Below are positions 63,687 through 64,000 of a DNA stretch of 64,000 bases, one piece after another. The notes under the pieces were generated by a model, which ran no database searches, was not told the DNA's origin, and saw only the letters and a program-made list of their open reading frames with translations. Every line of letters starts with the position of its first letter. The stretch's first letter is position 1. Origin of the DNA: Sulfurovum sp. Lineage in GTDB: Bacteria > Campylobacterota > Campylobacteria > Campylobacterales > Sulfurovaceae. The position numbers were made by a program, and so were the translations under genes. The DNA lies in assembly GCA_027081115.1 (NCBI GenBank), contig JALWLD010000112.1:124001-188000 (forward strand). Reading direction: 5' to 3'.

Positions 63687-64000
63687 ATGAAAAAATTTGG
63701 ATTTGGTCTTATTGGGCTTGTGATTGTTGCAGCTATCTACTACTTTACTGCGGGATCTGAAAAACTTACCAATGAAATGAAGGTTCGTGTCAACAATGAG
63801 TTGACAGCAATCCAACAAAAAGGTTTTTCTGTAAAAGAGAGAGAAGTAAAAGCAAAAAAAGAACATTTTGTTCTCTCATTTGATGACCCAAAAAAAATTG
63901 TTGCGTTTTTTAAACAGCAGGGTTCAGAACTAAGCATAGAAGATGCAGAAGCATTGATTGGACTCAAGATTGGTGTTGACCTCAAATACCTCGACAGCAG
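63687..64000 (+). CDS. Signal-anchored protein, 3'-truncated by window edge
   Basis: Starts at ATG 63687 with AAGGAA about 7 nt upstream. The visible 104 residues have an N-terminal membrane helix (FGFGLIGLVIVAAIYYF) and then a basic periplasmic region with VRVNNELTAIQQKGF. It may belong to the DUF945 family of this phylum, but the evidence is thin. It continues beyond the window. Confidence 0.5.
   Translation, partial: MKKFGFGLIGLVIVAAIYYFTAGSEKLTNEMKVRVNNELTAIQQKGFSVKEREVKAKKEHFVLSFDDPKKIVAFFKQQGSELSIEDAEALIGLKIGVDLKYLDS

Overview
The window looks like a chromosome segment of a chemolithotrophic Campylobacterota (former Epsilonproteobacteria), most like Sulfurovum or Sulfurimonas. This rests on family recognition and gene order, not on a database search. 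Supporting points are: a complex I operon in which NuoE and NuoF are replaced by campylobacterotal substitutes and NuoG is duplicated; a XerH-type recombinase; a futalosine-pathway prenyltransferase (MqnP); an HP0268-family protein; and the block poly-E protein, gmk, tatA, argS, which matches the Helicobacter pylori HP0322-HP0319 order as I recall it.

Layout. 1-5310: tRNA and RNA housekeeping (tilS fragment, xerH, acyltransferase, miaB, HP0268-like, nusA). 5311-8812: the triose-phosphate operon gap-pgk-tpiA, followed upstream by a ~275 bp nested-palindrome element. 8813-17510: nadD, rsfS, argS, tatA, gmk, poly-E protein, tRNA-Arg, uracil-DNA glycosylase, mqnP, pssA, miaA. 17600-35447: one minus-strand 15-gene nuo operon in the order A-B-C-D-E'-F'-G1-G2-H-I-J-K-L-M-N. 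35656-38578: rhodanese, AAA+ ATPase and a DUF1566-like protein. 38581-51322: an accessory metabolic block with an HPr-EI fusion, a GlcNAc-type EIICB, a nine-haem cytochrome, a lipoprotein, a two-component system, a 29-residue membrane peptide, EIIA, nagA, an acyl-CoA synthetase and a FadL porin. 51412-53535: nfo, a lipoprotein, two identical tRNA-Glu genes and a small exported protein. 53700-58306: a 4.6 kb integrated element at the 3' end of tRNA-Ala, bounded by a 15-bp direct repeat. 58433-64000: ppiC, dnaG, a TPR protein, rnhA, rnc, aroC and a truncated gene.

How the genes work together. The PTS block would import N-acetylglucosamine as GlcNAc-6-phosphate and NagA would deacetylate it; the product could feed the gap-pgk-tpiA steps, although nagB is not in the window. 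MqnP contributes to the menaquinone that complex I reduces. MiaA and MiaB together make ms2i6A37 in tRNA.

Points most worth a second look: (1) the nested inverted-repeat element between gap and nadD; (2) nagA, whose conserved N-terminus is in frame but has no ATG, GTG or TTG, with ATC at the ideal distance from a strong Shine-Dalgarno sequence; (3) the small tRNA-Ala element with a Rep-like gene, a perfect 26-bp palindrome and an unknown gene translationally coupled to the integrase; (4) the fused or extended NuoE/NuoF substitutes and the two NuoG proteins with different cysteine sets. No CRISPR array, rRNA operon or recognisable restriction-modification system is present.
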